Shown here: positions 50,076-60,360 of the stretch, piece by piece
Layout of the letters: every line of letters starts with the position of its first letter
Position numbering within the stretch: the first letter of the stretch is position 1
Assembly: GCA_951217055.1 (NCBI GenBank)
Contig: OX578282.1
Span: forward strand, 45,126,329 to 45,190,328
Direction: 5' to 3'
From: Gerris lacustris
Lineage: Eukaryota > Arthropoda > Insecta > Hemiptera > Gerridae
DNA: 64,000 bases
Notes under the pieces: model-generated
What the model saw: the letters and a program-made list of their open reading frames with translations, nothing else
The model's database searches: none
What the model was told of the DNA's origin: nothing
Translations under genes and position numbers: made by a program

Positions 50076-50911
50076 ATAAGGCTGATGTGAATAACACGCT
50101 AGCCCCGTGTGCATCGTGCAACATCAGTAAAGTCATCTATAGGATGTTGGCCCCCGTATATTTTATTTTTTTAACCTCAAATAAACAGGTCAAGTGTGTG
50201 CTAGTCAGCACACAGCGAGGGTCCGTAGGCCACACTATATAGTGTTTAACTGTAAAGTGTATAAACAGTGTTTTTTTAAAATGCTAAAAAGCTTACTTTG
50301 AACCATTCTAAGGGTCTGATATTCTCAAAACACACTCTGATAAAGTATTTTTTTGCCACTGAACCGGACTGCAACCATATAAATACATCGAAAAGTCCAT
50401 AGTTATATAAAAAAAAGTATTTTGTCAATAAAAAATAAAATAATATTTTTTTTCGAAATTTCCAAAAAGTGGTATCTTTACTTTTAGTCGAAGAATGTTC
50501 AGGAATGTTTTCAGATTTTTTGCACTTCACTTAAGCGAGATAGAAGGGGGGGGGGGGGACACGTTTCACACTCACTTCAAACTTGCCTACACTCGCCCTA
50601 TCAAAGTTATAACCAAAGAATTATATATTTTTGTAAACAGCTCGACGTACCCTTTCATACGATACCCCTCACGGTGTCGAAAAAAAATGTAAAATTTTTA
50701 ACCCTTAAGTTTTTTTACCCTATTTTTTTTTTTTTTTAAATATTTTTTTTAAGTCGCTATATTATTAAAATATGTGGGTAGGTACAAGACACATACATAC
50801 CAAATTTTTTTTGTCCTTGGTTTTGCCTACGGACCCTAAAAAACAAAAAACAAAAAAACCCACCCACACACAAACATAAAGATAATTTGCCCAATAAATT
50901 AATCTTATTTT
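50076..50911. other. No gene recognised
   Basis: Low-complexity sequence with a G-run (about 50547-50559), T-runs near 50725 and an AAAACAAAAAACAAAAAAAC stretch near 50840. It ends in the 16-bp target duplication of the non-LTR element (50896-50911). Confidence 0.55.
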
Positions 50912-53736
50912 GTCGGCGAGGAGCAGGTGGTCCCGGATGAGCTCATCGAAAACTGTTGTGCAATTTTGCATCCTCATAGAGTATCCAAGGACAAGTTAGT
51001 AAATAGCAAAGGGAAAAAATTATTGGAGCTCTGTGAGGATGCAAATATGGTAATACTTAACGGAAGAGCGACAGGCGACAAAGAGGGACATTGGACCTTC
51101 ATTGGACCAATGGGTCGCTCTGTGAATGATATATGTAGTTTCCAGGCGGAAACGCTGAACCGATTAGAAAATTTCAAAGTTGGGAGTGAGCCCTTCTCGG
51201 ACCACATGCCTCTTGAGATTGAGTTGCAGTCGCCTAGCGCTAGGGGGAAAAATGAAACGGTGCTGCCCCTTCTACCTAAGCTTCACTGGACTGACACAGA
51301 CAAAAATGATTTTAACAAAAAATTGCATGATTTATTGGAAGGGTCTGGGGATGTGTCTCCTTTAAGTGTAGAGAAGTATATTAATTTCATTACTAACTCT
51401 ATCTATAAGTGTTCAGACAGAGGCAAGAAGGGAATGCCTCTCTCACAAAATAATAATTGCATGCCTAGGCAACCATGGTATGATGATGCATGTGCGAAGG
51501 CTAGAAAGTATTCTTATGCATGTCTTAATAACTATCGCAAGAAGGACTCTGATGAGAATAAAATAAATTATAGGGAAGCTAACAAAAGATTCAAGGCACT
51601 GTTGTGTAAGAAGGAGAAAGAGTATAAACAACTTTTCCTTGAAAAATTGAGGGAGGTGAGGGATTCAGGGGAATTCTGGAAGGCTGTAAGTAAATTTAAG
51701 TATAATAATAGAATTGTAAATCCGATTTTGAGAAAAGAAGACTGGTTTAACCACTTCAAGAGCCTCCTGAACCCCCCACTTCTATCAGATCCTATTATAT
51801 ATGCAGAGCCTTTCATTGCTAACCCTGATCTGGACCAGATTATCACTAGGACAGAACTTGTAGCAGCAATAAGCCGGAGCAAAAGGGGCAAGGCACCAGG
51901 GCCCGATAGGGTACCCTATGAATTTTATCAAAATGCTCCTGCTAATTGTCTGCAGCTGGTACTGAACCTTTTTAACAAAATGTGGGACCAGGAAACTGTG
52001 CCAACTTCCTTTAAAAGAGCAATTATTTACCCAATATTTAAAAAAGGTGATACCCTCGATCCCACTAACTATAGAGGTATATCTTTCTTAAATACATTAT
52101 TGAAACTGTTCACATCTATTATGCTGGAAAGGCTAGAAAAGTGGGTGAAGGTAAACAATGTCCTGACAGAGTGTCAAGCGGGGTTTCGAGCTGGCTACTC
52201 GACCAGTGACAACATCTTTAATTTATGTAACATTTTAAAAATAAAGGCAAGCCAGGGGAAAAAGGTTTATTGCTTTTTTGTTGATTTTAGAGCTGCGTTT
52301 GACACTGTGTTAAGAAGGGCAGTATTTTATAAACTGTTTAATATGGGAGTCTCGTCTAAGTATGTATCCATGTTAAGGTTACTCTTATCAGACACAGAAG
52401 CATGTGTGTGGTGTAACGGAGGTATCACTGATCATTTTCTCTCAGCAGTCGGGCTAAGGCAAGGCTGTTTATTATCACCATTGATTTTTTCACTATTTGT
52501 AAATGATCTTGAGAGTGCGTTGCCAGGGGGCATCTGGATTGGGAACATGAACATCAAAGTTTTACTTTACGCAGATGATTTGATTTTGATGGCTCCTGAT
52601 ATTGTTACATTTAAGAAAATGATTAAAGAACTAGAGAGATATTGCGACACATGGAACCTAACGGTTAACTTAGCCAAATCAAAAGTCATGATTAGTGGTA
52701 ACAAAGGAAAGGTTACAAGAAAAGACACATTCTGGTTTAAAAAAGAAAAAATAGAAGTAGTGAAAAATTATAAATATCTAGGGGTTACCGTGTCTCACAG
52801 TGTCTCGCTGAAAAAACATTTTAATGAAAAAATCGTAACAGGCAAGTTTGCTATTAATAGTGTGTGGAGTTCCTATTTCAACCAGAAGATACCCTATGAA
52901 CAGAAGCTGAGAGTGTTTGAAGCAGGCATTGAACCAATACTCACTTATGGAGCTCAAGTATGGGGTTATCAAAGAGTTGAGCAAGTGGAAAAACTAAGCA
53001 GATATTTTATGAAGAAAATGTTCATGCTTCCTCCAAACACTCCCAACTATGTCATAGCACTGGAATCGGGACTGCCCTCAAGGTTTGCTAAAGTGCTAAA
53101 GCTGCACTTTAAGTACATTATAAAAACACTTAGCCTAGATAATAGCAGACTTACAAATTTTTTAGCAAAAGAGGTGATAAAAAGAAAAATATTTTGGTTT
53201 GCAGAATGGGAAAAATTGGCGCATGACTTGGGAATTAACATAAATGTGGATTTAAATGACCTCAGAGTGGAGGAACTCAGAGGCCAACTAATGAAAATTG
53301 TGGCTAGGGTAGAAGTGACAGACAGACTTAAAGCTTTTCAAAACGCAACAAACTCACAATTCCATCCCTTATATATTGAACTAGTCGACAACAGACCACC
53401 CCCCAAGTATCTGGGAAAAATAGAGGATAGGTTTATAGCAGGTTGGATGTTTAAAGCCAGGGGTCAGCTTCTAAAAGTAAATTTTTGTCATGGACGAGAA
53501 GACTACAGATGCTCTCTCTGTAATTTAAATGCAGTTAAAGACAACTTCCACTTTGTTGCTGTCTGTCCTGTACTCGCTGAGTATCGAGTGTCCTTCTTTG
53601 GTAAGGGACACTTTTCCAAAGAAGAATATCTCCAAAGGCTTGAGTGCAACACTGTGGAGGAGTGCTCACAATTCGCTTCCTATTTGAGAGAAATATGTGG
53701 TTACAGGGCAATACTCACCAAGGAATTTAACTACGA

Positions 53737-53740
<4 letters not shown>
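50912..53740 (+). CDS. Non-LTR retrotransposon ORF2 (endonuclease/reverse transcriptase), partial
   Basis: Endonuclease nicks the target and reverse transcriptase copies the element RNA onto it. The frame is open from the insertion junction (VGEEQVVPDELIEN). It contains the C-terminal part of the apurinic-like endonuclease (VILNGRATGDKEGHWTFIG, then SDHMPLEI at about residues 91-98 counted from 50927). The reverse transcriptase has GKAPGPDRVP, NYRGISFLN, AGFRAGYST, VDFRAAFDTV (about 452-461), GLRQGCLLSPL and YADD (548-551), followed by YKYLGVTVS. Near the C terminus is a CX2CX9HX4C knuckle (C862, C865, H875, C880). The stop codon TAA overlaps the A-tract. The N-terminal half of the endonuclease and any ORF1 are missing, so this copy cannot move by itself. 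Confidence 0.95.

Positions 53741-53805
<65 letters not shown>
53739..53805. repeat. 67-bp A-tract directly after the ORF2 stop
   Basis: An uninterrupted A-run. It is internal to the element because 3' UTR and the (ATT)n end follow it. The stop codon's last two bases belong to it. Confidence 0.95.
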
Positions 53806-53810
<5 letters not shown>

Positions 53811-53959
53811 TGAATAAATCAATTAACTGAACAACCAAACAATATAGTACTTGGATAAATGAATGTAACCCTCCTTCTGACGGCTTTAGAAGCCCTGAAG
53901 TAGAGGCTTTTTTTTGTTCCAGTGTATTTATGTCACAACTATGTATGAATAAATAAAGC

Positions 53960-53988
53960 CATTATTATTATTATTATTATTATTATTA
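53960..53988. repeat. (ATT)n 3' end of the non-LTR element
   Basis: About nine ATT units follow AATAAAGCC. Simple-repeat 3' ends of this sort are usual in several non-LTR clades. Confidence 0.93.
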
Positions 53989-54004
53989 AAATTAATCTTA
54001 TTTT

Positions 54005-55139
54005 TATTTCATAGTGGTGATAGAATGAGTAATATGACAACAGAGAAATGTTTTATTGCATAATATATTTATAACTTATACTACTCGGGTTGTATACTGT
54101 TTGAAACAATATAATTTTATTTAGTTTATTTCTTTCGTAAGTGAGATTTGTTTTTGAAGACGAGCATATTTATACGGCTGCTTTACTGTATAGCCTGATC
54201 TTTAGGCAGTATTCTCTCATAGAATCTATACCTCCTCTTGTATAATTAAAACCCTACAATCATGGCTTCATAGATTTAAGTAGATAACATAGAATAATTA
54301 TGTATTTCAATGAGATTAGAAAAAGAGAATCTCTATAAATAGAAGGCAAATACCACACATATCCAGTATTTTCGGAACTGCTACTCCTAGAAGCACTAAA
54401 AAGATTATACATAATGACTTTACACTTTACATTTTGTTGTTCGCTAGTAATACCTACTTTGTTTCAAACAATTCAACAATTCAAACAATAAAAAATATAT
54501 ATACAAAACAAATTTCGGGTTTTGGCCAAAACCCTATTGAATTTAAAATTCCAATTTAAATTCCGATTTGATTAAACAGTCCGACGTTTTGCATTTACTT
54601 TAAAACTTCTTCAGGAGTCTAAAGCAAAAGAAATACAAAACCAATTACTTTAAAAACTCTTAGAACTAACACGGAATAAACTTCGAAATCACCAGCAAAG
54701 CTAAGCAAGCCAGCAGCAAATAAATAATGCTCAAAGCAAGCATCAAATCAGAGAAAAAATACATTAAAGCCCAATTAAAAACTACCGTGATAGGTAATCT
54801 GAAATTTTTAGAAAGCACTGTGGTCACAGCCTTTCTAGTAGCATATAAAATTTTAAAACATACTAAAAATTCTAACACGACAACTCAACTATAAGAGGAG
54901 TAAAATTCACAGCCTTCATAAGAAAAAATAATACGACAAAAACAATTGACCAGCTATCGGTAAAAGAATTCTTTACATTAATCTAGAATAAATTATTTCC
55001 GTGACAACTCTTATAGACATAAATTGTAGTAAATTATTGATGCTATGATTTTACGACGTATTATTGGATAAGTTATGAAATTTTTTCCCCGCTTTTATTT
55101 TAAATGACAAAATTATTGTATTTTAGATGCATAAAAGTA
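54005..55139. other. AT-rich DNA, no gene recognised
   Basis: No domain in any frame. A direct TTCAAACAATTCAACAATTC repetition lies at about 54463-54490. Confidence 0.55.
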
Positions 55140-55520
55140 TCAATTTAGCAATCATTAATGAGCGCAGAGAGGGGAAGTTATTAACGTGAGACCATTAGCG
55201 GGCTACTTTCGTCGAACCATCCAAATTTCTTAAAACGTAGATAAGTACTTTTAAAAATATGGGTAGAAATAAATGTATATTTGTGTTCAAGTAGAAGTGA
55301 AACTAAAAGGCGCAGAAGGTTGAAAAGTATATGGGACCAACAATGGCCTAATTATAACCTATCATCCAAGTTTCATTCAAAACGGACGAGTAGTCGTTAA
55401 GAAATATTGGTTCCACTAATTGTTAAACGAGAGACAGACACGAGACCAAACATTTTCTGACAATACGGATTTCTGTCCTTCATCCTTCTGAATGATCACA
55501 AAGCTTCCGTTGCATTCAGT
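55140..55520 (-). repeat. Family A copy
   Basis: Half-repeats CATCCAAATTTCTTAAAACG and TCCAAGTTTCATTCAAAACG, then GAGAGACAGACACGAGACC and a partly decayed head hairpin (AGCTTCCGTTGCATTCAGTA). Confidence 0.85.
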
Positions 55521-55842
55521 AACCTCAAGAGTTGTATATAGAAAATTTAATACGCTGCAATCCGAATGTTCCAGTCTTATTTAACAACGTGTAATATGTG
55601 TAAATCCTTTAAATTCGAATTATTGCGCACTGAGGAAGCAAATTGGTATGAAATATACGAATAATTCTTTTGAAAACGAAAATACTCTACTTAGTGCATT
55701 GGACGTTGGAAAATATAATGAGGTAGAAAGAAAACTTTATTTTTAAAAAAATAAGAAAATGAAATCCAGAATGTGATACAAACCACAAGAGACAAACAAG
55801 CGACAAGCTCTTGGTAATATTTGATACACCCACACACAAGCA

Positions 55843-55845
<3 letters not shown>
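55521..55845. other. No gene recognised
   Basis: AT-rich sequence leading into a TA array. Confidence 0.5.
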
Positions 55846-55903
<58 letters not shown>

Positions 55904-55912
55904 ATATATATA
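55846..55912. repeat. (TA)n microsatellite
   Basis: About 67 bp of TA with one CCTA interruption, preceded by CACACACAAGCATGC. Confidence 0.97.
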
Positions 55913-56769
55913 AAATATTCCATCCCATATACATAAGACATATATTATTAAAAGATTTTTCGTCCTACATTTTCTATCTTTAAGTAGAGAACTAAAAATG
56001 CATTTTTCCTACACTAAATTTTACTTTAAAAATTCTAGACTAGTAAAAAGGAAGAAAAGGAGAGAGATACAAAATATAAGGCCACAGGGAAAATGCAGGT
56101 GGAGAAAATGAAACCAGGAGAATACCTGTCAAACAAGATCACTATAAAGACGAGGTAGAGCTAGATCTAATGGAACCTGTCATTCCACAGGGTCCTGTGC
56201 ACTCACTACCTTTTGTTTTTATCTTGTGAGGATCTGAAGTCACTGTTTTTTTCTACTGGACTAGATATTACCGTCGGTGAGAAAATATTTAGAAACTTTC
56301 ACCATGGAAAAAGTTTTACTGTTATTATTTGTTTAAACCGGTTAAAATTCAGTAAATGGAAAAAACAAAACGTAGAATGTGTCAGAATGCTATTTGTTTT
56401 TAGAAATATTTACCTGGAGTGAATTTTGCAGAGTAGGTTTACTATAGAAAGGCTTTTGTCTAAAAGTAACTTAATTGTAAAAAGAGAGTTTTCAACCAAT
56501 AGTACCATTAAGTCCAGTGAAACGAGTAGAAATGTGAAAATAAAATCAGCTTTTTAACTCCTTACTCTTCTGTCTCAACTTCTTTAAATGTAAGATATGA
56601 GATAGCCGGCTTTTTACGGACAATTAAGTTACTTTTGGGACGTCTTCCCTAATTTCAAATTATGTCACTCCTTATTTGTTAAGGGAGAAGATTAAATGAT
56701 CTGACTGATTTCCGATCTTTTAGGATCAACCCCACCTTTCTCGGACATCCTTCCCGTATCACTATATAC
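55913..56769. other. No gene recognised
   Basis: Mixed AT-rich sequence. A 69-codon frame at 56213 has no domain. Confidence 0.5.
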
Positions 56770-56773
56770 CCAC

Positions 56774-57012
56774 TGTAACGGGGAAGCCAAGTCACCAGTC
56801 TCCTCGGAGGCGTGGGTTCGAATCCAACCGCTGCCACCAATGTAACGGGGATTTGGTGAGTGGAATAATGTGGAAATAATAAATGTTTGATATATATTTA
56901 TTAATAATTTGATATATATTTATTTGTATAAGATTACAGAAATTCGAGCCTTTGCTAGCCTAAGGTCTTCAATACTTTCTTAGAATATTCTCGACTTGGC
57001 TTCCCCGTTACA
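56774..57012 (-). mobile_element. LTR/tRNA-Leu chimera with LTR-type ends and 4-bp TSD
   Basis: The outer ends are the perfect 20-bp inverted repeat TGTAACGGGGAAGCCAAGTC (56774-56793 and, inverted, 56993-57012), flanked by CCAC on both sides (56770-56773 and 57013-57016). On the minus strand 57012-56841 looks like a 172-bp LTR beginning TGTAACGGGG and ending CCCCGTTACA. One base later comes TGGTGGCAGCGG, as a primer-binding site would. The complementarity to a tRNA-Leu continues for 45 nt, to 56795. On the plus strand this is the 3' half of tRNA-Leu ending in CCA. Then the unit closes with the first 20 bp of the LTR again, inverted. Confidence 0.75.
56795..56839 (+). tRNA. Retro-copied 3' half of tRNA-Leu including CCA
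   Basis: CCAGTCTCCTCGGAGGCGTG, GGTTCGAATCC and ACCGCTGCCACCA match the variable arm, T arm and acceptor of leucine tRNAs. The CCA, which is normally added after transcription, is present in the DNA. There is a mismatch in the T-stem/acceptor junction (CCAACC where CCCACC is usual). The 5' half is missing, so this is no functional gene. Confidence 0.75.
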
Positions 57013-57016
57013 CCAC

Positions 57017-57333
57017 CATACACCTTCCAAAGGTGCAATTCAATTACTGTTATTAGTAATTAATGAGTGTCAGTTGGATGTTCGGCTGAAACAATCACTG
57101 AAATTAAGCCCGGGTACCATGGTTTCAGGCATGGCTTTTAATTACTTTCATTCAATTATTTACAATTGACTTTAGTTTGCATAAATTTAATGCTGAAATT
57201 ATAGATATTTTTGGACACATCTGTAAGGCAAAAGGTATTGTTAATAGTCACTAAATCTATACATATTCATTTTGTACTGCAACGTTTTTATTGTATTATA
57301 ATTGAGTGATTAGAAGACGTTGACATTTTGCTT
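57017..57333. other. No gene recognised
   Basis: Unmatched sequence, with a CCCGGGTACCATGGTTTCAG patch at about 57109. Confidence 0.5.
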
Positions 57334-57775
57334 CCTCACTTACCTAAGGTAACGGAGAAGCTATGTGATAGTTCCTAAGAACAAAAAATTCCAAGACAGA
57401 AATTTGTTTCAGACATCAGGGAACATTTTTGGTTCCGTGTCTGTTTTTCGCTAAATTTTGGTGAACCAACATATCTTAACAACTACACGTTTGATTTTAA
57501 TGAAGATTGAATGGTATGTCATAATTAAGCCCATGGTCCCATATAAGTTTCAACCCTTAGCGCTAAATTATTTCTCTACCACATGCGCTCTAAACATACA
57601 TTTATTTACACCTACATATATGTTCAAAAGTACTGATCTGATTTTTATAAAATTTAGATGGTTTGTTGAAAGTAGCCCGCAGATAACCAGAGATTAATTT
57701 CAACAGTCTGCGCTCTTTAAATTTTAATAAATTGATACTTTAAATCATGATATAAACAAAACAATTTTGACAGAT
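57334..57775 (+). repeat. Family A copy (first of three adjacent)
   Basis: The head hairpin GCTTCCTCACTTACC..GGTAACGGAGAAGC, TTCCAAGACAGAAATTTGTT, both half-repeats and the start of the tail. Confidence 0.87.
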
Positions 57776-57779
57776 TTAA

Positions 57780-58318
57780 AATAGTATGCCAATTATTGTG
57801 GCACATAGCTTCCTATTGCATATACATGAATGATTTTATGCTTTAACAACTATTATTATCAAATTTATTTAATTTTCCCCATCAGTCAAAATTGTATTGA
57901 TTTTTTACATAAATTAAAGTATCACTTGTTAATTGTAAAGAACGCAGGCAGTCCAGATGAAATTGATCTAGGGCTATCTGCGGGCAACTTTCGACAAACC
58001 ATCCAAATTTCATAAAAAATCAGATAAATATTTTTATGGATATAGGTGTAAATAAAATGTTTGTGTGCGTGTGAAAGAAATATGAATGGCCGCAGAAAGT
58101 TGAAACCTATGGGACCAACAATGGGCAAATTATGACCCACCATTCAAATTTCATTAAAATCGAGCGATCAGATATGTTGGTTCGCAAAAATTGAGCGACA
58201 GACAAACACTGTGTGATTTCTGTCTTGGAATTTTTAAAATCGGGGACATAAAAAATGTTTTCTTCAGAACGATCGCATAGCTTCTTTTATACCTTCGGTA
58301 AGTTCAAAAGCAAAACGA
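57780..58318 (-). repeat. Family A copy (second, inverted)
   Basis: Tail TATGCCAATTATTGTGGCAC, then both half-repeats (CATCCAAATTTCATAAAAAA; TCAAATTTCATTAAAATCG) and a head with ACCTTCGGTAAGTTCAAAAGC. The GACA run is reduced to GACAGACAAAC. Confidence 0.87.
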
Positions 58319-58324
58319 GGGGAA

Positions 58325-59105
58325 AATATTTATGAGCCTACCGAAGGTAACGGAAGCTATGTGATCGTTCTGAATAACGAAAAATTTATGGACAGAAATC
58401 CGTTTCAGACGTCAGGGATAATTTTTGGTTCTGTGTCTGTCTGTCGGCCTATCGTTCAATTTTTGCGAACCAACATATCTTAAAAACTACTCATCCAATT
58501 TTAATGAAATTTGGGTGGTAGGTCATGAGTAGCCCGTTGTTGGTCCCGGTCCCATTAAGTTTCAACCTTCTGCGTTCGTTTGTTTCTCTTCCACATGCGC
58601 ACAAACATACATTAATTTACACCTATAGCTTTAAAGGTACTTATCTGATTTGTATGAAACTTTTATAGTTTATCGAAAGTACCGCGCAGATAGCCCCAGA
58701 TTAATTTGAACCGTCTGCGCTCTTTAACTTTTGCTTAATTGATACTTTAATTCAAGTAAAAATCAAAACAATTTTGACAGATTAAAAAGACGGGGAAACA
58801 ATTAAACAAATTATAGTAAACACATTATACTTTTTAACTCTGACAGCTTGGGAAAATCGAGGAAAAAAATGGGAGGAGAGTGAATGAGAGCTTGAGATTT
58901 TGGCGGATAATAGGTCATTGCCTGACCTATTACCCTCAAGCTCTCATACACTATCCTCCCATTTTTTTTCTCGATTTTCCTAAGCTGTCAGAGTTAAAAA
59001 GTATAATGTGTTTACTATAGACAATAATGGCTTGTAAAAGCATAAAATCAATAAAGTACGAGATAGGATGCGAGGAAGCTATGTGCCACACCAATTGGCA
59101 ATATA
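58325..59105 (+). repeat. Family A copy (third, best consensus), split by a hairpin element
   Basis: This copy shows the whole plan. The head hairpin is at 58330-58355 (CCTACC-GAA-GGTAACGG). Then come TTCTGAATAACGA, CAGAAATCCGTTTCAGACGT, a TGTCTGTCTGTC run, and half-repeat 1 with core TCCAATTTTAATGAAATTTG (58496). Half-repeat 2 has TCTGATTTGTATGAAAC (about 58643), ending AACCGTCTGCGC. The tail has GGATGCGAGGAAGCTATGTG and CCAATTGGCA. A 204-bp hairpin at 58814 interrupts the tail. No protein is encoded. Confidence 0.9.
58814..59017. mobile_element. 204-bp hairpin element inserted at TA
   Basis: Two arms of about 100 bp, beginning TAGTAAACACATTATACTTT, are near-perfect reverse complements around CATTGCCTG. 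TA flanks both sides (58812-58813 and 59018-59019). Other family A copies read ..AAATTAGACAATAATGG at this place, so removing the insert plus one TA restores the empty site. This fits a mariner-type or other TA-targeting non-autonomous element with no unique interior. Confidence 0.85.
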
Positions 59106-59329
59106 TTTACAGTTTATAGATTTAAATAATTGTGGTGTTAATAGCTGCAAAGGATGATATATTCGCTCCTCAAATAACTTCGAAAAACTCGTTTCGAGGC
59201 TCTGGAGTTACTTACCATAAAAAGCTATCCCTTACTTAATATTATGCTTTTCATTATACATATAAGCTTTTACAACCAATTATTTTCAAATTTATTTAAT
59301 TTTCCTCCTGTTTTTTGTCTATGTTTAAA
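59106..59329. other. No gene recognised
   Basis: AT-rich sequence with a faint family A tail echo (TTATTTTCAAATTTATTTAA) at about 59280. Confidence 0.5.
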
Positions 59330-60100
59330 ATTGCTCTTTGATTTTTGAAGTCCAGGCTTTTGATAGGGTATGGCACGTCGGCTGCCTTTGGAAGCTCAAG
59401 AATATCCATCCTTTCACCTATTACCTCATCCTAAAATCCTTCCTGGAAAACCGTTCCTTCCAAGTCTCTTATAACTCCTCGACCTCTTCCATCCTTCCTC
59501 TTATTCCTTCCCCAAGGTAGCATTTTAGGTCCTATCCTTTATTCCATCTATACTTCCGATGTTTCCTAGCATCCTTCAACTGTTCTTGCTTCCATAACCG
59601 ACGATAAATGAATTCTATCCTCAAAACAAGTCTCCTCGTACAGCCTCTGATCACGCCCAACAGCACCTTTTTCTCATAGAAACTTGGTTTAAGAAATGTG
59701 GAATCAAAGTGAACGAAACAAAAAGCTCCCATGTGACCTTCGCTCTAAGGCACGGTATGTGTGAACCAGTTACCCACAGCCAAATCCTTATTCCTCATTC
59801 CAATTCCATCCGCTACCTGGGGCTACACTTAGATCGTCGTCTAACATGGGGACATCCCACTATATACTACAATATATACGTCAAACATGCAATACACGCT
59901 ATAAACTCCTACATAGACTCTTACACAACACATCTAAACTCAACATGCAGAGCAAAGTACTTATTTATAACACAATAATTAAGCCCACATGGACATAAGG
60001 CATAGAACTCTGGGGTTGCACCAAGCCCTCCAATTCCTATCGCATCCAATCTGTCCAATCCAAGATCCTAAGAAAAATAGCAAATAGAAGAATAAATTTA
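59330..60100 (+). pseudogene. Jockey-like reverse transcriptase remnant
   Basis: Reading across frames: FEVQAFDRVWHVGCLWKLK (RT motif with the first catalytic Asp region), then ILKSFLENRSFQVSY. At 59510-59565 come PQGSILGPILYSIYTSD-type residues, and near 59600 a decayed ADD segment (TDDK). The frame 59709-59978 has NSIRYLGLHLDRRLTWG, and at 60020-60085 TKPSNSYRIQSVQSKILRKI. At least four frameshifts or stops interrupt it. It belongs to the same family as 34764-35500 (shared RYLGL.LDRRLTW and TKPSNS) and keeps the catalytic region that the other lacks. Confidence 0.82.
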
Positions 60101-60244
60101 AGCTCCCTAGCTATAGCAGGTTTAGAGATAATATCATGGACGAGCGAGTGGCTGTATTAGGCTTTTATGTTTATAAATATAAGTAATGAATGATACGGGG
60201 TTTAGTGTGTCGCACCATTAGACGAATAAGCCTTGCAATTGGCA
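60101..60244. other. No feature recognised
   Basis: Short unmatched stretch between two retroelement remnants. Confidence 0.5.
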
Positions 60245-60360
60245 TTTGCAACCTGTTAGTCGCCACTTCACATAAGCAGCTACCCATTTATATATCGATG
60301 CTGAGTGAACATTGAGCGTGGGGAAACTTGCCGCTATCGGGGAACAAACCTCCCTATAAT
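60245..60360 (-). repeat. SINE-like repeat shared with 21630-21770
   Basis: The minus strand reads GGAGGTTTGTTCCCCGATAG, which is B-box-like, then CGCTCAATGTTCACTCAGCA and ATGGGTAGCTGCTTATGTGA. The second and third phrases recur in diverged form at 21630-21770. No A box or tail is clear. Confidence 0.5.

Larger units (their letters stand above)
50912..53988 (+). mobile_element. 5'-truncated APE-type non-LTR retrotransposon with 16-bp TSD
   Basis: Flanked by perfect direct repeats AAATTAATCTTATTTT at 50896-50911 and 53989-54004. The 5' end falls inside the endonuclease domain, as expected for target-primed reverse transcription that stopped early. The 3' part is an A-tract (53739-53805), about 150 bp of UTR with AATAAA-type signals near 53950, and an (ATT)n end at about 53961-53988. 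The uninterrupted frame and perfect duplication point to a recent insertion. I did not settle the clade. Confidence 0.95.
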
